Positions 1 through 13,979 of a DNA stretch of 64,000 nt are shown here, in pieces. Origin of the DNA: Punica granatum. Taxonomy: Eukaryota > Streptophyta > Magnoliopsida > Myrtales > Lythraceae. The translations under genes were made by a program, and so were the position numbers. Every line of letters begins with the position of its first letter. Position 1 is the first letter of the stretch. The notes beneath the pieces are model-generated. The model saw only the letters and a list, made by a program, of their open reading frames with translations. It ran no database searches and was not told the origin of the DNA. The stretch spans positions 31,469,360 through 31,533,359 of the forward strand of contig NC_045131.1 in assembly GCF_007655135.1 (NCBI RefSeq). The letters run 5' to 3'.

Positions 1-552
1 ATCAATATATTTTAGAAAATTTTCCTGGAAAATTGAAAAAATCTTCATAAATAAACAGACCGTTAACCTTTTTAATTTAAAATTGGTACTTTGCTGTCAC
101 GAATCTATATGCTTCAACAATATTTGGAACCGCGGAAGAAAGATTTCCTAGTTCCTTTTTAAAGGAACCATGCAAATTTTATAGGTCTTTCTGACACATT
201 TCTTTTTGTAATGGTTTACGTGACAAAAAAGTTAAATCTTTAATCTTTAATCCATATATAACCCTTATAAAAATAACCCTTATTAAAATATGAAACTCAA
301 TCAATTATTTCTTTATTTTTAAAAATTTATATCACGCCCTTGATGGTTCAAAATATTACAATGCCTTTAAGTCCAAATACAACGTACTGTATCGCTTAAC
401 TACAGAACGACGCAACAAATCACAAAATATTGCACTTTCCCAAATCCTTTCAGTCACCTTCCCCGTTCCACAAAGCTCGCCCCGCTCTCATTCTGCAAGT
501 TGCACACGCTCCGACTCCGAGTTCCGACAACATCCTTCAATTCACCGCCAAT
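1..552. other. AT-rich intergenic DNA, no gene seen
   Basis: No open reading frame of note and no recognisable domain on either strand. The sequence is AT-rich with short C-rich patches near 440-540, just before the hAT-like end at 553. Confidence 0.6.
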
Positions 553-1579
553 TAGGGCTGTCCATTATTTGATTCAAACCTAAACGGAAAACCGAATCGA
601 AAATTATCGGTTCAGGTCAGTTTCAGCTCTGAAAATTTCAGTTTTTGCCGAACTGAACCAAAGTTTAAAATGTTCGATTCAGCTTCAGCTCTCAGGATTT
701 AGGAATCAAACCAAACCGAAAACCGAAATTTTAAAAAAAAAGGGAAAAAAAAAGAGGAAATGAGATTAGCTTGCATTTGGTTTTCGAGTCGGATAATTAT
801 CCAACTAAACTTGATTTTTTGTAATAATTGTAAAAATTGATAAATATATTGATGTGTGAGAATATATATATGTATGTATATATAGACGTGAAAGTAAATG
901 AGAAATTTATTATTAAAAAATTAATTATAAAAATAATTAAGAAAAAAGTATGAATAAGAAATTATTATTAATTGACAAAAAAGACAAAGTAGTATTGTTA
1001 TCCGAATCGGAGCAGATCGGCCGGTTCGATCGGTCGGATCGGGAATCGACACCATGTCCAATCTGATCTACCTAAAGACCCAAGTTACAGAGTTAAATCG
1101 TCAAACCATTGAACCGGTCGATTTTTAAGCAAAATTTCATTGAATCGATCGATTCTATGAGTTTTATGGGTTTTATTTTAATGTAAAAATTGCGAGATTG
1201 TATAAAGTTTTGAACCTTGCTTCACATACTAGCATGATGCCAATCAAGTCACCATTACCTTCTTATTCTTTTAGTTTTACTTTTAAGTACTTATTGAAAT
1301 CAAATATTTATTTTGAAATGAGAAATATTAAATTTAAACATTTTCTTACAATATCTTTATATTTCTTTGAAATCATCATATTTTTATCTTAATTATCATA
1401 ATTTTTTTAATAATATCAATACTTATTTTATTTTAATTAAACGTGAGGTTCGACATATCGAAATCTCAATTGCACCTATAAACCCATGGACTCATACCTC
1501 TTCCAGTTCACCATTCTGTCCAGTTCTGACAATACTGCAAAATAATAATTATTATATTATTAAATCTTAAAAAGAATAG

Positions 1580-1870
1580 AATTAAATTGGATAGAGTTGA
1601 ACAATAGAGTTAAATTTTGAAATTTAACTCAACTCTCATTGAGATAGTTAAAAGACAAATAAATATGTTGGTAACAAAATATTTATATATATTTAAGTGA
1701 AGTTGTAATAATAGAGTTGATGAAGAAAATAAAAAAATAATAATTGTATTGTTGAACTGTGATAAAAGTAATGAATATTTGAAAGAATTTAATATTAAAA
1801 ATTAAATTAAATAGTAATTAAAATTTAAAAAATTATAAAAAAATAATAATTGTATTATTAAATTAAAGAA
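1580..1870 (-). repeat. Decayed copy of the Tourist-like MITE family of 13980-14290
   Basis: The stretch shares blocks such as GAATTTAATATTAAAAATT and AATAATTGTATTGTTGAA, in the same order, with the reverse complement of the MITE at 13980-14290. Clean ends and a 3-bp target duplication are not recognisable, so this is a decayed or truncated relative. Confidence 0.4.
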
Positions 1871-2298
1871 AAAAAATGCGAAGGGAATATTTCCTCTCCG
1901 AATCCAAACAACCGATAAGAGAAGCTCTGCCTCTCCCCTTTTTCCTTCTGCTCCGCCTCTCTCGAAGTCTCTGCCTCTCAGCACTACGTCTCATCTCTCA
2001 GCTTCGTCCCCTCTCTATGCCTGACACAAAGCGACGCCTTCTCGTTGTCGCTGGCGTCGCTTCTCTGTGTCCCAGCTCGCCGGTGTCGCTCTCCCAAGCA
2101 CCAGCCCTTGACGGCCTACAGCTTGCCTCCCACTCCCAGCTCGTCGGTGTCCTCGTACGGGAGTCGAAACTCAAGATTTCGAGATACATTGATGCAGGGG
2201 ATAATGCAGGGAGGAAACAGCTGATGAGGAGGAGCTCCTGAAGCCATAACCGGAAAGGCAGAGGACATATAGAGCAGAGAGATAGGTGAAGATACACT

Positions 2299-2338
2299 GA
2301 AGAAGAAGAAGAAGAAGAAGAAAGAAGAAAGAAGAACG
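2299..2338. repeat. GAA trinucleotide microsatellite
   Basis: Imperfect run of GAA/AAG triplets within the C-rich gene-leader-like segment of the hAT-like element. Confidence 0.85.
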
Positions 2339-2621
2339 AAGCACGAAGAAAGGGAAAAGGGCAAGTGTTGGTGTGAGGCGTAATTGGTGTTTTTTATTTA
2401 ATTTAGTAGGCTGTTTGCGGATTTAGATCTTTTGTTTTTTTGTTAGATCTCATTCATCAAGAAAAGATGTTTCTAGATCTCTATAAAGTGGAAAAGCTTA
2501 TATGCTCTGTTTTATTTAATAGCCGGGGCTTTCTATTCAGTTTAAACCGATCCGAGCCGAAAATGGCTCGGTTCTGGAGTATATTCAGCTCGGTTTCGGT
2601 TTGAACTTTAAGAGAGAGAAA

Positions 2622-2766
2622 CAAATTTGGTTTGGCCGATTCGATTTGGTTTTCGGTTTGGTTTGAACCGAATTGATAGCCCTATATCACCAAAAACAAA
2701 TTTCGGTTTGGCTGATTCGGTTCAATTTTCGCTTTGATTTGAACCGAATGGGCAGCTCTATATCAC
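2622..2766. repeat. Tandem duplication of the hAT-like right end
   Basis: Two units, 2622-2690 and 2697-2766, each begin CAAATTT, pass through GGTTTGGC, GATTCG and TTTGAACCGAAT, and finish with a terminus (GATAGCCCTA or GGCAGCTCTA) followed by TATCAC. A 6-bp CAAAAA spacer separates them. Because TATCAC follows both, the duplicated unit includes flanking DNA and so probably arose after insertion. Confidence 0.75.
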
Positions 2767-5700
2767 AGGTCACGACCGTCAATCGATCAGTTAGCACCTT
2801 CACCTATCCCCGTTAGCCCTCACTTGAACAGATATGCCCCAGTCAAGTTGAGCCTTTTCGCCCCGTGAACCCCCAAACTTCCACCATTGGTCGCGCTTTT
2901 ATAAGGCTCGCCTCTCTAGACCATCGAGTCCCCTTCTCTATTTTTTTTTTGTATTTACTAGTATAGAAGCATGCGTGTTGCATGCACAAAATATCGAAAG
3001 AATTATCAAGTTAAAATTACATAGCATCACCAATAAAGTTTTAATTGAACAATATTTGACGTCTCATCAAAATAATGAAATGTAAGCAATGTACAACTTG
3101 GAGACATTAATGTTGCTCGTATAAAATGGAAGAGACACATACAACCTACGCAGTACTCATATATATATATATATATATAATTGATCTTTAACTTATTTTG
3201 AAATGGTCAGGAGCACAATGTATCAACCAGCAAAAAGAGATGTAAATCAAAGAGTAAAGTAAAAAATATAAAAAGATTGTACGCCAAAAAAGATATAAAT
3301 TTTTTTATACGTATCAGAAAAGAACAAAATAATTTTATAGTTTGTCCATGAAGTAAAAAATACAACTCTAATTAACAATATATTTAAAATACTCTAATGT
3401 ATATATAGAGAAATAATATGACATATTTTTGGGTAAGGAGAGATAATGGGACATGCTATGCAACAATTTGAAATTTTTTTTTTTGTGAATTCTAAGTCAA
3501 TACTATAAATGCAAGTTAAATTATTTAAATATTTCCTGCAAAAAAAATAAATTTTCTAGAAAACATTAATATATAAGAGATTTCTCAGTCTCTAGTCATG
3601 GAAGGATAAAAAAGTAGTAGAAAAGGTATTAATAGGATGTCACGTGCCTCTCGAAGTGGTTGTACGTAGTAGCTGCGAGATCCCGAACTTTTCGCTTGGC
3701 TAAATTCAATCGTTGCTTCTCTATGTATAAACCACTGAATCTTGGTGTCTATGAAAACCTTACAAAATGAACTTTTGTTTTAGAAATTAATAGGATTTCA
3801 CAAGGTGAAGGAATCAGATAAAAATGTAGGTCAAAATTCGTTACTTACCATAACCATAGAAGATTTAGATTGCCGTAACTCTTGAACTGTTCAACGAAAA
3901 TGATTTTTGTACATTCTTACGTCTTCCTTGTGATCATATGAGTCTAAATGTATAAGACTTTCGTAAAAATGAACATCTTTATAGCAAGTTGTCATTAAAA
4001 GCCTGCAAACCGAGTTTTCTTCCTCTAACTCTAGAAATCATAAGTTTAACCATAAAGAGTGTTTGAGTTTCTCACTAAATGAAGAAAGAAGACTCTTGTG
4101 TTGATTTCCACATCTCCAAAGGCTGTATGACTTAGTTCTCGCTCTCACTTTCAAACTCACCTTCACCGCCTCTTTGTTCCTCTCCATCTTCCGTTCTTCC
4201 TTGGTGCTTTCTATTTGTGGCTCGTTGATAAAAGAAAAAAAAACTTCCATTTTCTATAATCAGTTGATTAATCAAAGACTGATTCATCACAGTTTGTAGT
4301 CGTAGTCATGCACCATTCATTGGAGTAATTTGTGCAAACTATGAAGTTTGTCTAGGAAATGAAAAGCAAAGAGAGAGATAGATGAAGAGGGTGCAGGAGA
4401 AGAAAGGGGGAAATATAGGGCTAGGTGCTATGACTGTGGGAATGGATGTATATATAGATAGAGATCGATCACCATTGGCGACCATCAACGGGATTGAAAA
4501 AAGAACAGGGAATTGACGGAAAGTGGAAGCCTTAAAGATGCATTAGTGGAAAACAAATAAATTAGAGATAAAAAGTATGAATTTATGAAAAGGCCAATTG
4601 ACATCTCCAAGTGCAAAAATATTTCAAGCTATTTCACATTTTTTATTATAGGTGTAAATTTTGATTTTTTTTTTGTAGATTTTGAATTTTATGTTTAAAT
4701 TTTACTTTTGAATTTTCTAACTCTTTTGGAATTTATTTAGAATCATACTAATTTTTATTTTAAATTTAATTTTCTAATTCTATATATTTTATTTTTCTAA
4801 GACTTATTTTTTCCTGAACTTTATGTGTTTTACTCTTTCTATTTTTATGCAATTTATTATTTTACTTTTAATATTTTTATGGTGTCATATTACTAATTGA
4901 TTGCTATAATATGTCAAAATTGATGAACGTTAGATTTAAAACTAAAATGATTACTAGTGTATTTCTGTAATAAAAAAAATCATGTTAGATACTAAGTAAG
5001 GTTCATGATTGTTGATGCACTCAACCAGAATAAGAATAAGAGAAGATTCCAAGTTCTTTAATTAAATGAGTAAAAACGCATCATAAGATGATAATTATAT
5101 CATACCAAAGAATAATATATTAGATTAAGTGAAGAGGCATGCATCCATCCCTTAGTTAATATGCATAGATAAAATGAATGGATGTGTCTTGATGTATAAA
5201 AAAACATATTTAGTCACTCTAGATGTGAAGAAACTTATGTGGCAAGATACAAGAATGAATTAAATTTTATCTAGATACATTGAATGCATAAAAAGAGGCT
5301 AAATTCATTGAATCGGTATAATATAAACTAAAATATATCTAAATTCATTGAAATGGTAAAACTGGAATTAAGAAAATTGAGAAACACTTTATCCAACTCG
5401 GTACTTTTATGATGGTAATAGATTTATTATTGATATATTTATTATCTATATTATTTATGTATATTTTATGTATGCCCTCAAATAATGTGGTCTTAATGCT
5501 TTTACAATTTATTCCATTGTCCTAAGGTCGTTATTCTTTTACCTTTCTCCTTTTCACCGTCCCCATCTCCGAATGTTGCCTTTTACCGTATGGCTGCAAA
5601 CACTCAACCCACTTAGCAAGTTGCAATTGCATGAGTTGAGTTGATAAAGATCGTATAATACCTCTCACATTGTTTAATGTGATTATGCATTAAATTTATA

Positions 5701-8269
5701 TGTGTGATTTGGAGAGTTTGTATAAAAATGAAGTTATTTTGTTAAGATGATAACTGAGTTTCGTTGACATTCTTTTTTGGCACCGAGTGGTTTACTAGCT
5801 CCAGCTCTTTGTGGTGATTAATATCTTTGCCTCATTCATAACTTATTAAGCACTTCCCCATTTACCTAGTTAGAGAATCTTTGTATGCCAATTCTGGAAT
5901 CGAGTTAAAAGTACTCCATTGTGCATCCTTTTTCTGGGGCATGTGCAGGATGAAGATACTACTAAAACCCCCAAGATATAGGAGATCTACCTTTCTTTTA
6001 GCTCTTGCAGGGAGTCTCTGTCTTAACTTAAAGCTATGATCTTGATGAGATCATCTTTCTTGAGTATCAATTCCAAGGGGAATTAATTTCCGTTACGAAG
6101 CTGCACCTTGAGTAATAATTTAGCGAGCTTTCTCGATCTAAATAGTAATCAATGACAGAATAAGCTTAACGAAGCTGCTACCTCTCTTTTTGATTTACTT
6201 TCTCAACCTTCTCTCTTTGCCCCGAAAATGGGTTTCTTTCTTGTGTCAGCCCTATGATAGTATTCTCTGGTAAGTAATTCTGACTACTAGCAAATGAATT
6301 ACTCTTGTCTTTATTATGTTGATTGATCTCTATCCGCAATGTTAATTTGTTTTCACAGTCGTATTCCTGTTTACCTCTTTGATAAGTCTCAAAGAATTTT
6401 TTTGAAGTTATAGGGCTTACGAACCAACACCACCCTTTCTAGAACGGTAGTCCAGACAGTCATCAGTATCCTTAATGATTTTGGTGGGCTAGGTTATGGG
6501 AAATCTACTAAGATATTTGAGTTTCCATCAAGAAATGGATCCAAGTATTTGTACCTTTGAATCGTTGCACATGCACTTGGGAAGGAGGTACTTGGTGATA
6601 CCGCACGCTCTCCCTTTGCTCCTGAGGTCGAGTGACCTACGAAGTCTCAGACCTCCTCATACAAGCCTTTTGTCAATTTTGTTGAATTCTAATAGAGATT
6701 GTATATCATCTATATCTCTATCTACATAAATTATAAAAGCTTAATCGCCTCATCGGACGATGCCACATAGGATGTAAGAAGTTAAATGATTTTTAGAGTT
6801 TCCACAAATCATAATGTCATAAGTGACATGCAATTATTGGGCCACACCACTCCTAATTTTCAAAGGTTCTTCCGCTTAGAAGTCGATAAGTTATATATAT
6901 GTATATATATGTATTATTAAAAAGAATAGAAAAACTCACTTTTTGCAGCTACATTGCCTCATTATGAACCAAAAAGAAATTGTTCCCCCTGTTAGTCACA
7001 GAAACTCAAGATTTCATAACGGCATTAGTTTCTTGAGAAAATCAAAGAAACTTGAAAAAAGTATGATTAATAAGAATTAAAATTTAATTATATATATGAC
7101 TGTAAATGAAAAATTAAAATTATTTTTTTGTGAACAAATCTTAGTTACGGAAGGAATTTTATGCTATCTATATGACCATTCCAATTATGGCCACCGATTT
7201 ATTAATATGCTCCACAAATGCACGGGCGCTCTCATCTAATTAAGGTACATGAGTAAAGGAAAATTATGCTTTCAATGACGTGAATTAAGAGATAAAAAAG
7301 TAAATTATTTTAGATAATACACTATATGCAATATTTTATTTCAAGAAGATTATAAGACAATAGAATGAGTTAATTAAATTTAAAAGGTTAAGAATCAATA
7401 AACTTGCAAAATTACTCCTACACTATTATAAAAAGCAGTTGGTGCAACTTCTCTTCTCTAAAAAAAGCCTATCTTAAAATAAAATAATAATTAGGAGCCA
7501 TCAAATTATGAAAGTGAGTTGATAATTGCGCATTGCGCAGTAATGTTTTAGCAAAATTTTTTATAAACCCATATGATGCGAATAAAGATAAATTGAAAAA
7601 ATGTATGTAACGATAAATTAAAAATATTTACCAAATAGATATATCACTATAAATTATGAGCGAAAGATGAAAAAAGTGAAAATTGTGAAGGCAAATAAAT
7701 ATTCAGCATGCATTTGAGAATGTAAATTAAGTGCTCAAATTAACATTTCAGCACTTGTTGTCACATTCCCATGTGTTGTGCGAAAAAAGTAAGCAAAAAG
7801 AACAATATTTCCATTGCTACGCAGAAATGAAATAAAATAGAGTAAGCACCTATTCCTCCACTTCATTTTTCTCATTTGGTGTTACTTATGTCAGTTGTGA
7901 AGGACAACCCCTCGTAATAATGTTCTCTTTAATTTGATCGACTGAACATTGCTCAATCACAATTTTTCTCTAAATACCACTACATTTCTTTCAATAAAAT
8001 CCATTCCATTCCATACCATTCTTGCATACCAAATGAGATCAAAGGGAAGGGAAATAATATTTAAAATATAAAAAAGAACTATTATGTAAGATCATTTTGG
8101 TTGCAGAATCCAAATAAATACCATCGCAGTGTAGTGCACGGAAGTAACAAGTTATTTTGGTCGTATTCATGTAAGGCGTGGAGGTCCAAGATCAACACGG
8201 CAGCAGGAAGAAGAGTTCACATGTAAACTATATACAGCCGCCATCACATCTGATCGAGCACAAACACGT
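2767..8269. other. AT-rich intergenic region without a supportable gene
   Basis: About 5.5 kb of AT-rich sequence. It holds short chance ORFs (for example 4038-4250 minus and 6496-6729 plus) with no recognisable domain, and an AT dinucleotide run at 3158-3180. A leader-like stretch with a TTTTATAAGG box lies near 2895-2940, but no reading frame follows it. No tRNA, rRNA or transposase was recognised. Confidence 0.5.
3158..3180. repeat. AT dinucleotide microsatellite
   Basis: Uninterrupted alternating A and T of about 22 bases in intergenic DNA. Confidence 0.9.
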
Positions 8270-11200
8270 TCATTTCTTTGTTTTGTCAAGAACTTCTATA
8301 TACTTCTTCGGGATCCCATACTGTTCGATGAGATGTCTTGCCAGATCTTCAATCACACCACCTTGGAGCAGAACCTCGTATCCCTTTTTCCCTGGAAGTA
8401 ATAGATCAAAATGAACAAGAGATGTTATAGATGATTAAATCAGATAACTCTTATGTTCAGGGCAATACATAAACCAAAACAACACACTGGTGGGAAGTCG
8501 CTCAATAACAATGAAACAATGATTTTGATCATACTGGCAGCAGGTGGAGGTTACATACTGTCGGCAGAAAGAAGTTACTTTAGGCGAATAATTTAAAGAG
8601 GTTTTCTTGCTTTAATATGGCAAATTATACTCAAGGGGATCTAAGTAGACTTTTCAATGTCAGGAAGAGAGCAATTTGGAGATCATGGAAGTGGTTATGA
8701 GGATTTACTGTCCCAACTTCAGTACACACTGAATTTGTGGTCCAGACCCAACATAACATCATTTCAGTTGCAACCATCCGTTTGCCAATCCCTAAAGTGG
8801 AAATTCTGCAAAGTGGAAGCGTTATACCATTCGACTGAAAATTTTCAGTTGAATAGAGCTCAAATTTGTCCTTGGTCACTTGCTCCAAATATTATGACAG
8901 GACGCAGCTCCAAGACGTAATGAGTTATACACCATATCAAAGAGATATGATACCTGGAAGTTCTGCCACAGTCGTGCTGCAGGCAAATTTCTTTTGTAGC
9001 TCTGATGCCAGTGCCTCGGGATCCACCATGAATGTTTCCAAACCCGAGAGTCTTGTCACTTTCTTATTGCCCTGCCTCCGTTCTGTCATTATCTGAATAT
9101 CTTTAAGGGCTCCTTTTCTGACAACTAAATCCCCACCTCTTCTCACCAAATGATGCGGTTGCATACGGCTAATGAACATCGACCCTAAATCTTTTTTACG
9201 AACTTCAGTAGGATATGCTGATCCCTTCTTTATGGAACCTTTAAAAAGAGCATCACATAGGATTGCATCCAAAACCACAATGGACTTATCAGTCGGCTTG
9301 ACCAGATTTTCTTGGTCAATATACCTAAATACGACATCAGAAGCTTCTGAGGCAGTATAAAGCTTTTCCTTTTCAGCTCCAACAGAAGCGAAAATGGCGT
9401 TGACATGGACGCTTGACTTAAAGACCTCAACAACCTCAAGAGTTTTATTTTCACCAGCAGCATGATCACCCAATTGCTCAGCTTTAACCACAAGCCGCCT
9501 TTCTGGCTTGAACATTGTGTACTCAGCAATATTGCGGTTGACACTTAACAATACGACTTCCTTCTTGTACTTGTCTTCTTTCACAGTAATCTGGGAAAGT
9601 TTAGGTAACCGTGGAAACTGTAAGAGCCAGTTGAAAGAGAAGTACAAGCACCAGACAAGACAAACAAGAAACAGCAAAAACTGACCAATCCTGCCACTGA
9701 CTTGGCCTGCAACCACTTTGACAATTTTTTGTACGATGATTTCTTGATATCTAAGGTGACACCTGAAGGCCTGCAGGGTAATACATGACTTGACCTGCAG
9801 CAAGCACAAACAACAGCAATTCTCAGACTAATATGGCCCGAACCAGTAAAAGTTTACACAGCAAAATGCAAACATAAGGGGCAAATACTCATGATATACA
9901 TCTGTGCTCTGTCATAGCAATAATGTATAGATCAATAAAGATGACAATGCATTCTATAAATGCACCAGCATAGCCTTCATCATCTCCATTCTGTGCCCTT
10001 AAGAATTACAAATAAACATCCTAATGCAAAGAATAATCAAGCTTAGCCCTGCTAGTCGGTACTAAAGAATACCAATATGCTAGTGTCACGAGATTAGTCA
10101 TCCACAGAGACTCACTAAACGGGAGGGAGTGAGTTGACTGAGAGTCATTGATGGAACAATATACAGGAGAGACCAAGACCACTGCACACTTTTTAAAGCA
10201 GTAAGAGTCGAAGTAGAGAATCGGAAGGCACTAGTTAAAACAACATACACACCCATTGAGAGATGTACATCCTTACCATAGAGTGCTTCCAGGCATTGGA
10301 AGGTCTTTATCCTTAACTGTTGTATGCAAGGCTTGCAAAAGGCATTTGTCGAGAAGTGTATCAACATCCTCAGCATTGGCATTATGAAGCCCTTTAGCAC
10401 TTGATCCATCAGCAGAAACAGTATCTGTTACCTCAAGGTGACCAATATCTGTGGCTAGCTGTTGATCACTATCTTTACTAGCATCCTTGCTTATCACCGG
10501 AATCAGTTTGTCACCTGGATTTACACTCATATCACTAGCAGTTTCAGACATTTTATATTCAACATCATTCTGTTGATCACTAAAGGCCACACTAATAGCT
10601 TCACAAGATTCTGAAGCTTGAGAAGATGATGAAAAAGCAGGATCCTCAAAAACCATGTCCTCTAAGAACCCGGCATTTGGCACAAAGTGGCTCTCCGCTG
10701 ATTGCCTGAGCAAATAATTGAACCCATTGATCATGCCAATAGAGATTATTATGCAAATAAACACAAAATTAGTTTTCAGAGATACTTACCAAAGTAAATC
10801 TCCATAGTGATGAGTTATCCTTAAAGCCTTTCCACGCAATCCAGCTTTTATTGCTTCAGTGCTACTCATGGTGGTAGCTCCAACCTGCATGTGAATTCAT
10901 CAGTTGTTCATAAGGAATATACTGATAATATGATCCTTAGAAGATGCAGGAGCTTCAAGTTGATGGCAGACAAACTGTTATGGGCACTTACGGCAATTGG
11001 AGCTGGGTTACCAGGAACTTTTATTGCCCATGGTTCGCCAGCTGTAAAAGAAGGAAGGCCTTCAAGCGGTACACTTATCCCAGGAAACATCAAATCCGCT
11101 CCTCCAATGATAAAGCGAGAAACCTCCCCTCCTTTAAGTGTGAAAGCAGGTAAGATTTCAGGGGCTTTCCACAAAGCATAAACTGCAATTGCAACTATGA

Positions 11201-12467
11201 GTTAATCATAAATGCCCCAAAAGTGAGCTTCAGTTGTAGGTGGAACTAACATGAAGGCACACCATTCCACACAAAATCCTAACCCAAAGAACAAGAATCT
11301 CCACTTCTCCCAACCTTTGCCTTTGCTTGCTTATTTTTATGTTCCATTTTCAAGTGAGAAGAGGAGGGATATAGCTTGAAATACAGAAAAGAAAAGAGTT
11401 ATGGGAGGGGGATAAAACAAAAAGGGATATTGATGTATGAGACTATCTTTCCAGTATTGGGTTCAGCGGATTGTTGAGGTGAAACGCATATACCCATTTC
11501 AGGATTTTTTGTCAAAACGACTAGTAATTGCAAGTCATTCATATTCAGTGATTTGCTGTCACATCACTCGCTAAGTCTTTTTCAAGTGATGTAAATCAAC
11601 CAAATCAACTATGAGATTATTTGGAATAGTTCATGGAATTGTATTACGAGTAAAGGATTTACAGATGTTCTCAGCCAGCTTCCTATTGACAAGTATTCAA
11701 GTAGGAAATGGACTTTTAATTAGTTGCTGAACATCAGCAATGTGAGGGGCTAGTATTGACATAGGCAATCTCTTTGAATATATCTGGAATAAAACAATGC
11801 ATCGAATCCACTGATTAGTCTCAACCACGTTTTCCTCTATTATGTTTCTTTCAAACAAGATTTCTGACGTGAAACGAGCTATGATTGTCAGTGGTATTGG
11901 CTTGGGTTGCAATATTTGTACCTGTGGGGAATATCTCGGAGCCTCTTCCATCAACATCGAAGAACATGGGAAATCCTCCTTCCACAGTATACACATGCAC
12001 CCGATTTTGAAGCTTTGCAACAGTTACCTCTGTCTGCGGGAAGAGGGCATCCATCCGAGGCAGCAAAAAAGCAAAGAATGTGAATAGTATGACCAAACAA
12101 CTAAGGCCGACTCTTTGGACATATGGGGGTGCTATTATTTTTTATAGAAAGAATGAAAGTTGTCAAATTTGACACAACAAAAGTAAAACATCCCCCGATG
12201 TGCTTGGCAAAATTCTGCTTATTATGCCACTGGGATAATCAAGTTCAACAGAAAACGAGCACTTGGGAGAAGCTCGTGACATATCCAGGACTCTTCACAA
12301 TCAGACACCGCTAGCGTGGAGACAGATTTTACCTTAGGAGGAAGAAGGGCATCAAAATCAGAGTCGGAGGCTCTGGGGAGCTTGTCGCGGAGGGTTCTTC
12401 GGAGCTTCTTCTTATCAGCTCCAGACAGCCTCTGCTGGTTCTTAGCCTCGAACGCCTTCTTGAACAT
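8270..12467 (-). CDS. Eukaryotic translation initiation factor 2D (eIF2D, SUI1 family)
   Basis: Eight coding exons join in frame with GT-AG introns: 12467-12333, 12033-11922, 11182-10992, 10884-10790, 10705-10277, 9794-9686, 9590-8954 and 8391-8270 (stop TGA). They total 1830 nt, or 609 residues, close to the usual plant length. The start ATG at 12467 gives MFKKAFEAKN, the typical eIF2D opening. A PUA-type region carries GGADLMFPG (residues about 109-117). A winged-helix segment has LDIKKSSYKKLSKW (about 335-350), a SWIB/MDM2-like region lies near 395-465, and a C-terminal SUI1 domain has NKKVTRLSGLETFMVDPE and ends YGIPKKYIEVLDKTKK. In other eukaryotes eIF2D acts on the 40S subunit, delivering tRNA without GTP and releasing tRNA and mRNA after termination; the plant role is inferred from the family. 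All splice junctions keep the frame and no stop interrupts it, so the gene looks functional. Confidence 0.93.
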
Positions 12468-13258
12468 TATTATAACTCCCCCAGTCTACTTCTCCTTGTT
12501 TGTATATATATTGCGGCTCTTAATCTTATCTATTGATTCCTGAAACAGGAAAGAGCAAATGAAATGCTTACTTTGATAAATCAAATCAAATTCAAATACT
12601 CACTTATAATAATATAAGTAAGAAAGGAGAGCGCGGCCAGCAGTGAATTGGGTTAAGCGCGGGAAACAATAAAATTGAACCACAAAAGTCAATCAAACCA
12701 TAAAGCAGCCTCGACCCCCCAAAACTCAAACTAAAGAGGACGTACTGAGCAGACGCTCCGTTGGAGAGAGAGGAAGAAGAGGACAGACCGAAAGGTAGCT
12801 GGTAGGAGCTCTCCCCCTCTCTTAGCCCTCGCTCTCAGTTCTCTCGAATTCTCTCTCTCTCTCTCTCTCTCTACCTGTTCTCTCGATGTTCTGTCGAGTT
12901 CCCGTATGTATCTCCTTCTCTCTTTGTTCTCCGCTATCGGACTTGCTTCCCTCTTCTGTTATGTTTTCCTTCGTCTGATCGAAAGGTAAAAGCCGCAAAA
13001 CCTACAAAAACCAGCGACGAGTGAAAAAAGCGCATCTGAAGCGGCGATAAATGGGTTAAGCAAAAAGGGAAAACATCCTGTGTGGGAGAGGTTTGCTCAG
13101 CCCAAGTGTTTTTATACTTGGATACAAGGCCCGCTATTATTTACATTTATTATTTTATACAAATATATATAAATATAATTGAAAGACAACGGCTCGGGTT
13201 AAGAAAATAATCGTTGAATTGTATTAGGATGATAAATATGAAAAATAATTTATATAGA
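12468..13258 (-). promoter_or_regulatory. Upstream and 5' leader region of eIF2D
   Basis: Read on the minus strand this lies directly upstream of the eIF2D start. It holds a TATATATA stretch near 12503-12512 and pyrimidine-rich DNA including a CT repeat at 12850-12872. The leader may contain an intron, but I cannot place the transcription start or splice sites. No other coding region is visible here. Confidence 0.4.
12850..12872. repeat. CT dinucleotide microsatellite
   Basis: About eleven CT units in the leader/promoter side of eIF2D (GA repeats when read in the direction of the gene). Confidence 0.9.
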
Positions 13259-13979
13259 CTGTCGAATGGGAAATTTCCCGACCCGACAAAGAATGATTAG
13301 ATTAGTCTGTGATACTTGAGATTGGTTTGGAGTCGCCACTATACCAATTTCATTAAGGTTGATGAGCCACCTAAGTCTAAGGGATCAAGACACTAATCAC
13401 CTATAGATTTAATCTTTTGACTTGGTTTTCGAACTAAAGAGCTAGATCCGGAGCTCTATTAAGGGATTAAGGGTTCGCAAGCCAATAACTTATAATTTCT
13501 ATACCCACTTAGACTTCTAACTTCCTAACACATTTTATTAAAGTCCAGTTGCTTCAACCTAGGATCTTAGATCGTATGTACGCGTATATACATGTATATG
13601 TACAAAAGTAGATCGAGATTTACAAGGTTTTCGCACGTTACACACAAGCCTACATAGATACATTCCATCATACATGCATCATCCATTCATTTTTAAATGG
13701 GCCACACATTCGGGCCTTCATCCATTCACGGGTCATACGTTCGAGCCGAATCTCATTTATGGGCCCCTCCTTAGGGCCAATTTGACAAACGGGCCAACCG
13801 GGCCTTCAAATGGGCCTATAGCCCAAAAAGGTATAGATGAGTCTATAACTCCCACCTATGAAAAACCTGTGCTTTAGGCCTACGTCCACTTATTTTATTC
13901 AATTTTTAACCTTTATTTTATAATTTTATTCACAAAGTCGTTTGTACATGATTTATTCAATTTCCCCAAGAATCTATAA

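Larger units (their letters stand above)
553..2760. mobile_element. hAT-like non-autonomous element with GAACCGAA-rich ends
   Basis: The left end begins TAGGGCTGTCCATT and runs into many CCGAA/GGTTC motifs. The right end, read on the minus strand, begins TAGGGCTATCAATTCGGTTC (ending at 2684), with a second diverged version TAGAGCTGCCCATTCGGTTC (ending at 2760). These matching inverted ends with motif-rich subterminal regions are typical of hAT elements. No transposase (BED finger or hATC dimerisation domain) is visible, so it looks non-autonomous. Inside are an AT-rich core with a decayed MITE (about 1580-1870) and a C-rich segment resembling a 5' leader (1876-2340). No matching 8-bp target duplication was found, so the outer limits are approximate. 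Confidence 0.5.

Noticed and set aside
553..2760. 8-bp target duplication for the hAT-like element
   Set aside because: Left flank CCGCCAAT and right flanks beginning TATCAC do not match, so exact ends are not claimed.
4038..4250. 70-codon minus-strand ORF
   Set aside because: No recognisable domain and no supporting splice or leader signals; likely chance.
9591..9809. N-terminal extension of the long minus-strand frame with a hydrophobic, membrane-like stretch
   Set aside because: This part is the intron between eIF2D exons 6 and 7 plus exon 6 read in the wrong frame; the hydrophobic residues are not part of the protein.
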